A stretch of DNA of 64,000 nucleotides. Source: DASRTE01 sp035656095 (GTDB taxonomy: Bacteria > Actinomycetota > Actinomycetes > Jiangellales > Jiangellaceae). Every line of letters starts with the position of its first letter. The first letter of the stretch is position 1. The notes under the pieces are model-generated. The model did not search any database and was not told the DNA's origin. It was given only the letters and a program-made list of their open reading frames with translations. The stretch covers positions 1 to 64,000 of the forward strand of contig DASRTE010000005.1 in assembly GCA_035656095.1 (NCBI GenBank), in the 5' to 3' direction. Below, one piece after another: positions 52,052-61,168 of the stretch. The position numbers and the translations under genes are program-made.

Positions 52052-53587
52052 ATGACGATCGAGGCACACGACCCGCACCACCAGATCGAGGCCGACCTAC
52101 GGGACAAGGGCCTGTCGCACAACGCTGTCGGGCTCCTCGGCGGCACCGTATTGGGAATTTCGTCGGTGGCGCCTGCCTATGCCTTGACGGCGACCATCGG
52201 GATTCTGGTGGCCGAGGCGGGCGCGAAGATGCCGGTCATCATCATCGCCGGTTTCCTGCCGATGTTCTTCGCGGCGTACGCGTATCGGGAGCTGAACAAA
52301 GTAGCGCCGGACTGCGGCACGTCGTTCACCTGGACGACGAAGGCGTTCGGGCCGCACGTCGGCTGGCTGGGCGGTTGGGCGGCGGTACTTGCCACGGTGA
52401 TCGTGCTGTCGAACCTCGCCGGTGTCGCCGTGCAGTTCTTCTACCAGTTCCTCGGTGAGCTCATCAACAACGACGATCTCGGTGCGCTGTGGGAGAACAA
52501 GCTGGTCAACGCGGTCACGTGCCTCATCTTCCTGACCATCGCGGCGTGGGTGTCCTACCGGGGGATTACCACGACTGAGAGGGTCCAGTTCGTTCTGGTG
52601 GGCTTCCAGCTGGTCGTGCTCGCGCTGTTCGCAGTGGTTGCGCTGGTCAAGTCCGGCGATTCGGCAACCGGCCTGCAGTTCAGCTGGGACTGGTTCAGCC
52701 CGTCCGGGCTGACCCTGTCGGCGTTCATCGCCGGCCTGTCCGGTTCGATCTTCGCGTTCTGGGGATGGGACACCGCCCTGACCGTCAACGAGGAGTCGAA
52801 GGAGGCGGAGAAGACTCCCGGTCGTGCGGCGCTGCTGTGTGTGTTGTCGATCTTGCTGACGTACCTGATCGTGACCGTTGCGACCCAGATGTACGCGGGT
52901 GTGGGAACCGAAGGACTCGGCCTGGGCAATGAGGAAATCTCCGACAACGTCTTCGGCGCCCTGGCCGAGCCGGTCCTGGGTAGCCCGCTGGACCTGTTCC
53001 TCTTCCTCGCTGTGCTGGCCTCCAGTGCCGCGAGCCTGACCACCACATTCTTGCCGGCCTCCCGCACCATGCTGGCCATGGGAACCTATGGGGCCTTCCC
53101 GAAGCGGTTCGCAACGGTACATCCGGAACACCGCACTCCGTCGTACGCGACGGTCGTGGCTGCGATCGGCTCGGGCGTGTTCTACGCAGTACTCACGTTC
53201 CTCAGCGAGAACGTGCTGACCGACACGATCTACTCGCTCGGCATCATGATCTGCTTCTACTACGGGCTGACCGCGTTTGCCTGCATCTGGTACTTCCGCA
53301 ATGAGCTGTTCATGGACTTCGAGAGCGTTGTGTTCAAGTTCCTGTTCCCGCTGCTCGGCGGCCTCGGTCTGCTTTTCGTGTTCGTGGTGACCTTGCGCGA
53401 CAGCGCGTCGCCGGACTACGGCAGCGGCGCCAGCATCGGTGGGGTCGGGCTGGTGCTGATCCTCGGGCTTGGGCTGATCGTCGCCGGGGTGGCGTTGATG
53501 TTCCGGCAGCAGGTCAGGGAACCGGCCTTCTTCCGCGGCGAGACGCTCCGCCACGACACGCCTTCTCTCGTCCTCGACGAGCCGTAG
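52052..53587 (+). CDS. APC-family amino acid/amine permease
   Basis: 511-aa membrane transporter with 12 or more hydrophobic segments. The N-terminus HNAVGLLGGTVLGISSVAPA, GGWAAVLATVIVLSNLAGVA, LSAFIAGLSGSIFAFWGWDT and LTTTFLPASRTMLAMGTYGA are APC superfamily marks. Probably imports the substrate of the island (amino acid, polyamine or guanidino compound). It follows the ureohydrolase closely in the same direction and converges on the PucR regulator. Confidence 0.92.
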   Translation: MTIEAHDPHHQIEADLRDKGLSHNAVGLLGGTVLGISSVAPAYALTATIGILVAEAGAKMPVIIIAGFLPMFFAAYAYRELNKVAPDCGTSFTWTTKAFGPHVGWLGGWAAVLATVIVLSNLAGVAVQFFYQFLGELINNDDLGALWENKLVNAVTCLIFLTIAAWVSYRGITTTERVQFVLVGFQLVVLALFAVVALVKSGDSATGLQFSWDWFSPSGLTLSAFIAGLSGSIFAFWGWDTALTVNEESKEAEKTPGRAALLCVLSILLTYLIVTVATQMYAGVGTEGLGLGNEEISDNVFGALAEPVLGSPLDLFLFLAVLASSAASLTTTFLPASRTMLAMGTYGAFPKRFATVHPEHRTPSYATVVAAIGSGVFYAVLTFLSENVLTDTIYSLGIMICFYYGLTAFACIWYFRNELFMDFESVVFKFLFPLLGGLGLLFVFVVTLRDSASPDYGSGASIGGVGLVLILGLGLIVAGVALMFRQQVREPAFFRGETLRHDTPSLVLDEP

Positions 53588-53598
53588 CGTCGTCCGAC

Positions 53599-55128
53599 CT
53601 ACCCGAGCAGGTGGACAGCGGCCCACAGCTCGACCCGCACTGCGGCGACGTCGAGGTCCCGGCCGAGCAGCTCGGAGACCCGGCGCATCCTGTGCCGCAA
53701 CGTGTGACGGTGGACGCCCAGTTCGGCGGCTGCGGCGTCCCATTGCCCGTTGTGGTCCAGCCAGGCCCTCAGGGAAGTGACCAGGTCCCCTCGCCCTGAT
53801 GCGTCGTGATCGATCAGTGGACGCAGCAACGACTCAGCGAACGCCGCCGCTTGCGGTGTCGCCAGCAGCCCGAGCATCGCCGAGGCCGCGATATCCGCGA
53901 ATTCCGTGTGCCGCTGGTGGTTGTGCATACCGATGGCTAGCGCCTGTTGGGCCTCGTGATGTGCCCGGCCGAGCTCAGCCAGCCGAGTTTCGCTCGACTC
54001 GCCAGTCGTGAGCGATTCCGAGGCACCAACCGCGGCGAGCACCTGGGCTCGGATCCGTGCGCCGGCGGCGTATATCACCGCTACCCGGTCAGCGATCGCG
54101 GCGAAGAAAACGAGCTCCGGCGACGACGCAGCCGCATCCAGGACGTTGGTGAGCTCCTCCAGGGCTGCCAGCGTCCCAGCGACGAGCAACATCCGTACCG
54201 GCTCGGCTGGCAGGCCGCTGCCCCACATGTCCCTCGCGAGCCGGTCAGCCCGGTCCAGATCGTCGTTGACGAGCAGATCGAAGATCGTGGTCCGCAGGTG
54301 CGCCTCCGCGGTTCGCAGGGCGCTCGCCTGGGCCAACATGAGCGTCAAGAGCGATACGGCGATGTTGAGCGCGTGGCGTTGACTGCCTGTTGGCCGAGAT
54401 GCGATCCCAACTGCGATGAAACCGCGAGTTCGGCGCTCGGGTCGCAGCGACTGCACGACGACCTGATCCCCGTCGACCGACAACGTGGTGCTCACAGGAG
54501 TGGCGACGTCTCGGAGCCGATCGAGCTCCTTCGCCAGCCACGTCGCGTGCCGGGCAGCGCCAGTCGGAGCGGCCTGTACGACCGACCCCGCGGCGTCGAG
54601 CAGCACCACCCAACCATCAAGCCGCTCAGCAAGTCGGCGAACCAGTCCGCCGGCGCCTGCTGCCACGGCGGCCCGGGTGAGCTCCTGCTGTGCCTGGAAT
54701 GCGTGCGTCATCTCCGCGCTGTGGTCAGTCGCCGTCGCCTCCCACACAACGCGGCTGATGGCGATGAACGGTGTTTCCATTGGCACCGAGATAACAGGGA
54801 ACCCGCGGGCAGCGGCCGCTTCCAACAACGCAGTCGGCACGTCAGCATGCGTCAACCCGACACCGAAGCCAAGGCCGACGACCCCTGTTCGGACCAAGCG
54901 GTCCACATATCCCACAACATGTGCCCGGCTGTCCGACGGCACGGCCGCTTCCGGTCCCAGCCACATCCCGAGTGACAGCAGCAGTTCGCCGCCGTTGAGA
55001 TAAGGGGTCGGATCGAGCAGTTCGCTCGTGTGCACCCAGGAGATCTCGCGATCGAGCATCTGATATCCGGTGAGCGCGGTCAGCCCGAGCGATGGCTGCC
55101 GAACCAGAGTGGACAGGGTGACAGACAT
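53599..55128 (-). CDS. PucR-family transcriptional regulator
   Basis: 509-aa PurC/PucR regulator. N-terminal ligand domain: LTALTGYQMLDREISWVHTS, LDPTPYLNGGELLLSLGMWL and LVRTGVVGLGFGVGLTH. The C-terminal HTH_30 is LDHNGQWDAAAAELGVHRHT and LRHRMRRVSELLGRDL. Members control nitrogen-compound catabolism (purines, GABA, polyamines). Divergent from the GABA aminotransferase gene, whose control is its likely role. ATG at 55128. A TCGACA-TGG-TGTCGA palindrome lies just upstream. Confidence 0.93.
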   Translation of the reverse strand: MSVTLSTLVRQPSLGLTALTGYQMLDREISWVHTSELLDPTPYLNGGELLLSLGMWLGPEAAVPSDSRAHVVGYVDRLVRTGVVGLGFGVGLTHADVPTALLEAAAARGFPVISVPMETPFIAISRVVWEATATDHSAEMTHAFQAQQELTRAAVAAGAGGLVRRLAERLDGWVVLLDAAGSVVQAAPTGAARHATWLAKELDRLRDVATPVSTTLSVDGDQVVVQSLRPERRTRGFIAVGIASRPTGSQRHALNIAVSLLTLMLAQASALRTAEAHLRTTIFDLLVNDDLDRADRLARDMWGSGLPAEPVRMLLVAGTLAALEELTNVLDAAASSPELVFFAAIADRVAVIYAAGARIRAQVLAAVGASESLTTGESSETRLAELGRAHHEAQQALAIGMHNHQRHTEFADIAASAMLGLLATPQAAAFAESLLRPLIDHDASGRGDLVTSLRAWLDHNGQWDAAAAELGVHRHTLRHRMRRVSELLGRDLDVAAVRVELWAAVHLLG

Positions 55129-55134
55129 GGTTCC

Positions 55135-55149
55135 TCGACATGGTGTCGA
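55135..55149. promoter_or_regulatory. Palindrome in the pucR-gabT divergent region
   Basis: TCGACA (55135-55140) and TGTCGA (55144-55149) separated by TGG form a near-perfect operator-like dyad, 7 bases before the PucR start codon. A half-site TTGTCGA recurs at about 55158. It is a candidate PucR binding site. Confidence 0.45.
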
Positions 55150-55281
55150 AGTCGGCTTGTCGAATTGTCCTACGGTGCCATGACCTGACCTCGGCGCACA
55201 GGACCTAGAGTCCAACCGAGCAGTAGTTCGGATCCGGCCGCCGCGATGCGGCCGCAACGCCAGGCACCAAGGAGGTCGAGC

Positions 55282-56676
55282 GTGGGCGCTGAGCCGACGG
55301 GTGGCCCAGCATTGCCGCAAGAGCGGCGACTGGTCACCGAGATCCCCGGACCGCGCTCGGCTGCGCTGCTGGCGCGCCGGGCCGCAGCGGTATCACCGGC
55401 CGTGTCGACCATGTTGCCGGTCTTCGTCGAGCGGGCGGGCGGCGGCGTGCTGGTGGACGTCGACGGGAACTCCCTGATCGACTTCGGCTCCGGGATCGCC
55501 GTCGTCAGCGTCGGCAACGCCGCCGACGCAGTGGTCGCCGGCGTCCGGAACCAGGTCGGCAGGTTCACCCATACCTGCTTCATGATCACGCCCTACGAAG
55601 GCTACGTCGAGGTTTGCGAGGAGCTCTCGCGGCTGACGCCTGGTGACCATGACAAGCGCTCGGCCCTGTTCAACTCCGGCGCGGAAGCCGTCGAGAACGC
55701 CGTCAAGATCGCTCGGGCGTACACCGGCCGGCAGGCCATCGTCGCCTTCGACCACGCCTACCACGGCCGCACCAACCTGACGCTGGCGCTGACCGCCAAG
55801 AGCATGCCGTACAAACACTCGTTCGGTCCGTTCGCTCCCGAGATCTACCGAATGCCCATGGCATATCCGTACCGTTGGCCGACCGGGCCGGAGAACTGCG
55901 GACCGGAGGCGGCAGCGGCGGTGATCACCGCGATCGACAAGCAGATCGGTGCCGAGAACGTCGCGTGCGTGCTGATCGAACCCATCCAGGGCGAGGGTGG
56001 GTTCGTGGTTCCCGGCGGGGGGTTCCTGCCGGCCCTCGCGGAGTACTGCCACTCCAACGGGATCGTCTTCGCCGCTGACGAGGTGCAGACCGGCTTCGCC
56101 CGCACCGGGGCGTGGTTCGCCTGCGAGCACGATGGCGTGATCCCGGACCTGATCGCCACCGCCAAGGGAATCGCGGGCGGGCTGCCACTTGCCGCTGTCA
56201 CCGGCCGTGCCGAGATCATGGACAGTGTCCATGTCGGCGGGCTCGGCGGCACCTACGGCGGCAACCCGGTCGCCTGTGCTGCGGCGCTGGGCGCGATCCG
56301 CACGATCAAGGAACATGACCTGATCGGGGCAGCGCGGCGGATCGAATCGATCATGCTGCCGCGGCTCCGCGAGCTCCAGCAACGGTATCCCGCAATCGGC
56401 GACGTCAGGGGCCGCGGGGCAATGCTCGCAGTGGAGGTGATCACGCCGGGCTCCACGACACCTGACGCGGCCACCACGCAGGCGGTGGCACAAGCCTGTC
56501 ACCAGGCCGGTTTGGTGGTGCTGACGTGCGGAACCTTCGGCAACGTACTGCGTTTCCTGCCGCCCCTGGTGATCCCCGAGCACCTGCTGGAGGAGGGGCT
56601 CGACCTCGTCGACGCGGCGTTCGGCACGGTCGCCGATCGGGCGCCTGGTGACCAAGTGGCGACGGCCAACGCCTAG
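55282..56676 (+). CDS. gabT: 4-Aminobutyrate-type aminotransferase
   Basis: 464-aa class III PLP aminotransferase. LFNSGAEAVENAVKIARAYT, AFDHAYHGRTNLTLALT, VLIEPIQGEGGFVVPGGGFL, VFAADEVQTGFARTGAWFA and the PLP lysine in LIATAKGIAGGLPLAAVTG are GabT-like. It moves the omega-amino group of GABA or a longer omega-amino acid to 2-oxoglutarate, giving a semialdehyde. GTG at 55282 follows AGGAGG closely. Divergent from PucR; 8 bp before the amidase gene, so probably one operon with it and the next hydrolase. Confidence 0.94.
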   Translation: MGAEPTGGPALPQERRLVTEIPGPRSAALLARRAAAVSPAVSTMLPVFVERAGGGVLVDVDGNSLIDFGSGIAVVSVGNAADAVVAGVRNQVGRFTHTCFMITPYEGYVEVCEELSRLTPGDHDKRSALFNSGAEAVENAVKIARAYTGRQAIVAFDHAYHGRTNLTLALTAKSMPYKHSFGPFAPEIYRMPMAYPYRWPTGPENCGPEAAAAVITAIDKQIGAENVACVLIEPIQGEGGFVVPGGGFLPALAEYCHSNGIVFAADEVQTGFARTGAWFACEHDGVIPDLIATAKGIAGGLPLAAVTGRAEIMDSVHVGGLGGTYGGNPVACAAALGAIRTIKEHDLIGAARRIESIMLPRLRELQQRYPAIGDVRGRGAMLAVEVITPGSTTPDAATTQAVAQACHQAGLVVLTCGTFGNVLRFLPPLVIPEHLLEEGLDLVDAAFGTVADRAPGDQVATANA

Positions 56677-56684
56677 GGAGCGCC

Positions 56685-58094
56685 GTGGATATCTGCGAGC
56701 TGTCGGCAATCGAGCTTGGCGCCGCGCTCCGCCGCCGCGAGCTGACGGCTGTGGAAGCGCTCGACGTCATGCTCCGGCGGGCTGACGAAATCGACCCGAC
56801 GGTCAACCCGTTCAGCGTCCGGCTCGACGAAAGGGCCCGGAATGCGGCCCACGCGGCCGACGCCATGCTCGCTCGCCGGTCGCGACGATCGAAGGCCAAG
56901 CCGCTGTGCGGAATCCCGGTCACGACCAAGGACTCGCACTGGATGGCCGGCGTGGAGAGCACGGCCGGATCCCGCGCCCGCAAGGGCTTCGTCCCGACCG
57001 AGACCGTCGGCGCGATCCAGCGGCTGGAGGACGCCGGAGCGGTGATCTTCGCTCGGACGACGGTTCCCGAGTTCTGCTACTTCGGAGTCACCGAGTCCGA
57101 GGTCTTCGGACGTACGTCCAACCCGTGGAATCTCGACCGGACGGCGGGCGGCTCGTCCGGCGGAGCTGCCGCCGCCGTCGCCGCTGGATGCGGACCGTTG
57201 TCGCTAGGCGGTGACGGAGGCGGATCCATCCGCATACCGGCGGCGTTCTGCGGTGTCGTAGGGTTCAAACCCACGTTCGGGCTGGTCCCACACGAGCCGT
57301 CGACACCCGGTTGGAAGACCCTGGTCGCCCTCGGGCCGCTTGCCCGGTCCGTTGCTGACGCCCGCCTGATGGTCACCATCACGGCCGGGTTCGACCGCCG
57401 GGACCGGCACAGCGTCCCGCAGGTGCATCTGGACGCTCCTCCCGCGGAGCCAGCCAAGACCCGAGTCGTGGTCTCTGAAGACCTCGGTTTCGCTTCACTC
57501 GACGACGATGTACGAAGGGCGTTTCGCGCCACGGTCGACCGGCTGGCCGATGCTGGCGTTCAGGTGGTGGAAGACACCCCCGGCCTGCACACATCGGTCG
57601 AAATCTGGAGTGCCATCGCCCTCGCCGAAGCGTGTTACGCCGAGCACGACGAGTTCGCCCACCATCGATCTGAGCTGGGCGAGGGCGCTGCAGGATTCAT
57701 CGAAGCCGGTGGCGACGTCACGGCCGGGCAATACATCAGGGCCCAGTTCGCTCGCGAGCGAATTCACCGCGCATACGTCGACCTGTTCGAGCGAACGGGA
57801 GCCACCGCTCTGCTGACTCCGACCCTGGGGTGCGAGGCCTTCCCCCACGGCAAGCGGCATCCCGACACAATCGGCAATATCCCGGTCCTGCCAGACCTGG
57901 ACTGGGCCCCACTTCTCTACGACGCCAACCTGGCCGGCCTGCCTGCCTGCGCGCTGCCGATCGGGCTTGGGAACGACGGTCTGCCGGTATCCTTGCAGGT
58001 GCTCGGCCGGCGCTACGAGGACTCCCAGGTGCTCGCCGTGGCGGAGACCATCGAGACCGTGGTCGGGTTCGACCAGGGCCTCCGGCCCCGCTGA
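56685..58094 (+). CDS. Amidase-signature family hydrolase (NylA-like)
   Basis: 469-aa amidase. The Ser-cisSer-Lys triad is complete: Lys82 in VTTKDSHWMAG, Ser157 in TAGGSSGGAAAA and nucleophile Ser181 in GGDGGGSIRIPAAFCG; the spacings (75 and 24 residues) equal those of well-studied members. It hydrolyses an amide; 6-aminohexanoate-cyclic-dimer hydrolase (NylA) is in this family, as are many simple amidases. Its place directly after the GABA-type aminotransferase suggests it releases an omega-amino acid or amine. GTG start at 56685; 8-base gap to gabT. Confidence 0.9.
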   Translation: MDICELSAIELGAALRRRELTAVEALDVMLRRADEIDPTVNPFSVRLDERARNAAHAADAMLARRSRRSKAKPLCGIPVTTKDSHWMAGVESTAGSRARKGFVPTETVGAIQRLEDAGAVIFARTTVPEFCYFGVTESEVFGRTSNPWNLDRTAGGSSGGAAAAVAAGCGPLSLGGDGGGSIRIPAAFCGVVGFKPTFGLVPHEPSTPGWKTLVALGPLARSVADARLMVTITAGFDRRDRHSVPQVHLDAPPAEPAKTRVVVSEDLGFASLDDDVRRAFRATVDRLADAGVQVVEDTPGLHTSVEIWSAIALAEACYAEHDEFAHHRSELGEGAAGFIEAGGDVTAGQYIRAQFARERIHRAYVDLFERTGATALLTPTLGCEAFPHGKRHPDTIGNIPVLPDLDWAPLLYDANLAGLPACALPIGLGNDGLPVSLQVLGRRYEDSQVLAVAETIETVVGFDQGLRPR

Positions 58095-58159
58095 TCAGCA
58101 CGCTACTGGTGACTGGGTGACGGCCAGAGCGCGGCCACGTGGAGGTAGCGGACCCAACA

Positions 58160-58227
58160 GAATCGGCGGCGAGCCAGGCGAGGACTTCCTCGGTATGCTC
58201 ACCCAGCGCGGGTGGCAGGGTTGGGGG
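58160..58227 (-). pseudogene. Remnant of a type III CoA-transferase C-terminus
   Basis: In the gap after the amidase, the minus strand reads PPTLPPALGEHTEEVLAWLA, the usual tail of CaiB/BaiF CoA-transferases, directly after an in-frame TGA (58228-58230). The protein runs on without a family-like end and has no upstream domain, so it looks like the relic of a lost gene. Weakly supported, as only about 20 residues match. Confidence 0.35.
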
Positions 58228-58386
58228 TCACCGCGATCGCGCTCGCAAAGCGTTACCGGGCGTGCAGGTATCCGGCCCGAGCAACACCGTGTCGACCTCT
58301 CTTCCTGCGCATGGGTGGGTTCGGACGACCGTCACCCGGCGACAACTCCTCCGACAGTTGTCGCAGCAACGGATAGGGTGCGCCAC

Positions 58387-59670
58387 ATGTCTCAAGACCC
58401 ACCGATGGACGGCTTCCCCCCAGCGCGAGAGTCGCTGGTGAACCTGGAGAACTGGCAGGAACCGCCGTTCAACAGGTGGTCCTTCCAGCATCTGCGTGAG
58501 GTGATCCCATCCCAGCGCATCGCGCGTGGCGTTGTTGCACGGCCGCTCGACCATGCCGACAACCCGCTGGTGCCCGACGACATCACCATCACGCGTCTGG
58601 AGTCCGGCCCGTCGACCCTCGCCGCGGTGCTCGCGGACACGTGGACCGACGCTGTCCTGGTCATGCACAACGGGCGGGTGGTGCTCGAGCACTACTTCGG
58701 GGGGATGCGAGAGGACACGCCCCATCTGTTGATGTCGATCTCCAAGTCCATCGTCGGTTGCGTCACTGGCATCCTCGCCGAGTTGGGGCGGCTGGAGGCC
58801 GACGCACCGGTCGGGCGCTACGTGCCCGAGATCGCCGGTTCCGGGTACGACGGGGCGACCGTGCGGCAGCTGCTGGACATGCGGACAGGGGTCGCGTTCA
58901 GCGAGGAGTACCAGAACCCCGATGCCGAGGTGCGGGTCATCGAACGGCATATGGGGTGGCGGCCGGACGGTGGCTCCGAGCACGTCGGCATGTACGCCTA
59001 CCTCGCCTCGCTCGGCGCCGAGGGACCGCATGGCGGCCCGTTCGTCTACCGCTCGGCCGACACGGACGTGCTCGGCTGGGTCTGCGAGCGAGCGGCCGGG
59101 GTCCGGATGGCCGACCTGATCTCGAGCATGATCTGGGGCCCGATGGGCGCTGAATACGACGGGGAGATCACTTGTGACAGCGCGGGCACGGCCGTGCATG
59201 ACGGCGGCGTCTCCGCCACGGCGCGCGACGTGGCGAGATTCGGTCAGCTGTTGCTCGACGACGGATGGGCCGGCGAGCAGGCGGTCATCCCCGAGCGGTG
59301 GCTGATGAGCGCGAGACACATCGACGCCGATATCCGGGGCGCGTTCGCCGTCTCCCCCTCCGAGCCGGTCCTGCCCGGGGGTTGGTATCGAAGCCAGTTC
59401 TGGTTTGTGCCCGGTCCGTCCGGTGACATCCAGCTGTGTCTGGGCATCCATGGCCAGATGGTGTTCGTCGACCGCGGCACCCGTACGGTGGCGGTCAAGC
59501 TCTCTTCGTGGCCGACGGAGCAGAACAACGAGTTCCTACTGGATACGATCCGCGCATTCACCGCTGTCGGCCGCCACCTGGCCGAGCTACGCCCCGCCGA
59601 GACGGCCGGCGAGATCCTGCCGACCGGACCCACCGGCATCCTCGCGGGACGCGAGCGAGGTCGTGGCTGA
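58387..59670 (+). CDS. Class C beta-lactamase-fold hydrolase (NylB-like)
   Basis: 427-aa serine hydrolase without signal peptide. SxxK active site: Ser117 and Lys120 in LMSISKSIVG. Tyr221 lies in VYRSADTDVLGWVCERAAG and a C-terminal GIHGQMVFVDRG matches the third motif. This form (YRS..TDVLGW instead of YxN) resembles 6-aminohexanoate-oligomer hydrolases (NylB) rather than true lactamases. It would cleave linear omega-amino acid dimers or related amides. ATG at 58387. In the same direction as gabT and the amidase but with 290 bp between. Confidence 0.88.
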   Translation: MSQDPPMDGFPPARESLVNLENWQEPPFNRWSFQHLREVIPSQRIARGVVARPLDHADNPLVPDDITITRLESGPSTLAAVLADTWTDAVLVMHNGRVVLEHYFGGMREDTPHLLMSISKSIVGCVTGILAELGRLEADAPVGRYVPEIAGSGYDGATVRQLLDMRTGVAFSEEYQNPDAEVRVIERHMGWRPDGGSEHVGMYAYLASLGAEGPHGGPFVYRSADTDVLGWVCERAAGVRMADLISSMIWGPMGAEYDGEITCDSAGTAVHDGGVSATARDVARFGQLLLDDGWAGEQAVIPERWLMSARHIDADIRGAFAVSPSEPVLPGGWYRSQFWFVPGPSGDIQLCLGIHGQMVFVDRGTRTVAVKLSSWPTEQNNEFLLDTIRAFTAVGRHLAELRPAETAGEILPTGPTGILAGRERGRG

Positions 59671-59691
59671 CGGAGAGTGCCGGACGGAGTT

Positions 59692-61137
59692 TCAGCCTTC
59701 GAACCCGTGGTACTGCATCACGTGCTTTATCCGCGTGTAGTCCTCGAAACCGTACATCGACAGGTCTTTGCCGTACCCCGAATGCTTGAAGCCACCGTGC
59801 GGCATCTCGCCGACGAGCGGGATGTGGGTGTTGATCCAGACGCAACCGAAGTCGAGCCGGGCGGCCATCCGGGCGGCCGTGCCGACGTTGCTGGTCCACA
59901 CCGACGAGGCCAGCCCGTACTCGCTGCTGTTGGCGAACTCGACCGCTTCGTCCTCGTCAAGGCACCGCTGCGCAGTGACCACCGGTCCGAAGATCTCGGT
60001 CTGCACCAACTCGTCGCCCGGCTCGAGGTCGGCGATGAGCGTCGGCTCGAAGAAGAAACCGGTCGAGCCCTGGCGGTGGCCTCCTGCCAGCACTCGGGCA
60101 TGGGTCGGGGCCCGGTCGACGAGCCCGCCGACGTGTCCGAGCTGGTTCACGTTGTTGATCGGTCCGTAGAAGATGTCCTCGTCGTCGGGGTCGTATCCGG
60201 TCTTGGTGTTCTTCACTGCCTCGGCCAGGGTGGCCAGGAACTCCTCGTATATGCCACCTTGGGCGATGACCCTGGTCGCTGCGGTGCAGTCCTGGCCGGC
60301 GTTGAAGTAACCAGCGCCCCTGATCCCCTCAACTGTGGACTCGATGTCGGCGTCGTCGAAGACCAGCACCGGCGCCTTGCCACCCAGCTCGAGGTGGGCG
60401 CGCTTCACATCCTTCGCGGCCGCGGTGGCAACCGCGATACCGGCCTGGGTGGATCCGGTGATCGACACCAGCTGCGGAACCGGGTGGGCCGTCAGCGCGG
60501 CGCCGGTCTCACGGTCGCCGCAGACGAGGTTGCACACGCCCGGCGGGAAGATGTCCTGCATCTTCTCGACCATCCAGTACGACGACGCCGGGGTGGTGTC
60601 GGACGGCTTCAGCACGACGGTGTTGCCTGCCGCCAGTGCCGGGGCGAACTTCCACACCGACATCATCATCGGGTAGTTCCACGGGGCGACCTGGCCCACC
60701 GGGCCGACCGGCTCGCGGCGGATCGACGAGGTGAAGCCGCGCATGTACTCGCCGGTCGCTTTGCCTTCCAGCACCCGGGCCGCGCCGGCGAAGAACCGGA
60801 TCTGATCGACCATCGGAGGAATCTCCTCCGACATCGTCAGCCCAACCGGCTTGCCGGTGTTCTCGCTCTCGATGGCGACGAGTTCCTCGGCGTTCTCCTC
60901 GATCACGTCGGCCAGCTTGAGCAGTGCCCGCTGCCGCTCGCTCGGCGTCGTCCAACGCCATTTTTCGAACGCCGCGCCGGCCGCCTGAAATGCAAGGTCC
61001 ACGTCGACCGCCGAGGAGTTCGGCGCCATTGCGTACACCTCGCCCGTGGACGGATTGATGATGTCCATCGACTCGCCGTCGGCAGACTGCTGGACCTCGC
61101 CGTTGATGATGTTGTGGAATACCTTCTTCTCCGGCAT
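59692..61137 (-). CDS. Aminobutyraldehyde-type aldehyde dehydrogenase
   Basis: 481-aa NAD-dependent aldehyde dehydrogenase. VAPWNYPMMMSVWKFAPALA, VSITGSTQAGIAVA (cofactor), RAHLELGGKAPVLVFDDAD (general base Glu) and the catalytic Cys in YFNAGQDCTAATRVIA are intact. The NAGQDCTAA version of the Cys motif is typical of gamma-aminobutyraldehyde dehydrogenases (PatD). It would oxidise 4-aminobutanal to GABA, or omega-oxo acids to diacids. ATG at 61137. Convergent with the NylB-like gene and 31 bp downstream of the ATP-grasp gene, likely one operon. Confidence 0.94.
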   Translation of the reverse strand: MPEKKVFHNIINGEVQQSADGESMDIINPSTGEVYAMAPNSSAVDVDLAFQAAGAAFEKWRWTTPSERQRALLKLADVIEENAEELVAIESENTGKPVGLTMSEEIPPMVDQIRFFAGAARVLEGKATGEYMRGFTSSIRREPVGPVGQVAPWNYPMMMSVWKFAPALAAGNTVVLKPSDTTPASSYWMVEKMQDIFPPGVCNLVCGDRETGAALTAHPVPQLVSITGSTQAGIAVATAAAKDVKRAHLELGGKAPVLVFDDADIESTVEGIRGAGYFNAGQDCTAATRVIAQGGIYEEFLATLAEAVKNTKTGYDPDDEDIFYGPINNVNQLGHVGGLVDRAPTHARVLAGGHRQGSTGFFFEPTLIADLEPGDELVQTEIFGPVVTAQRCLDEDEAVEFANSSEYGLASSVWTSNVGTAARMAARLDFGCVWINTHIPLVGEMPHGGFKHSGYGKDLSMYGFEDYTRIKHVMQYHGFEG

Positions 61138-61168
61138 CGTGTCCTGCCCTCCACGCGCGAGGGTGCGC

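Noticed and set aside
52097..53743. 548-aa open frame antisense to the APC permease
   Set aside because: Composition is a mirror of hydrophobic codons (Gln/Arg/Glu-rich), with no domain; it is a shadow of the permease.
55393..56709. 438-aa minus-strand frame over the GABA-type aminotransferase
   Set aside because: Antisense shadow of a gene with all PLP-enzyme motifs.
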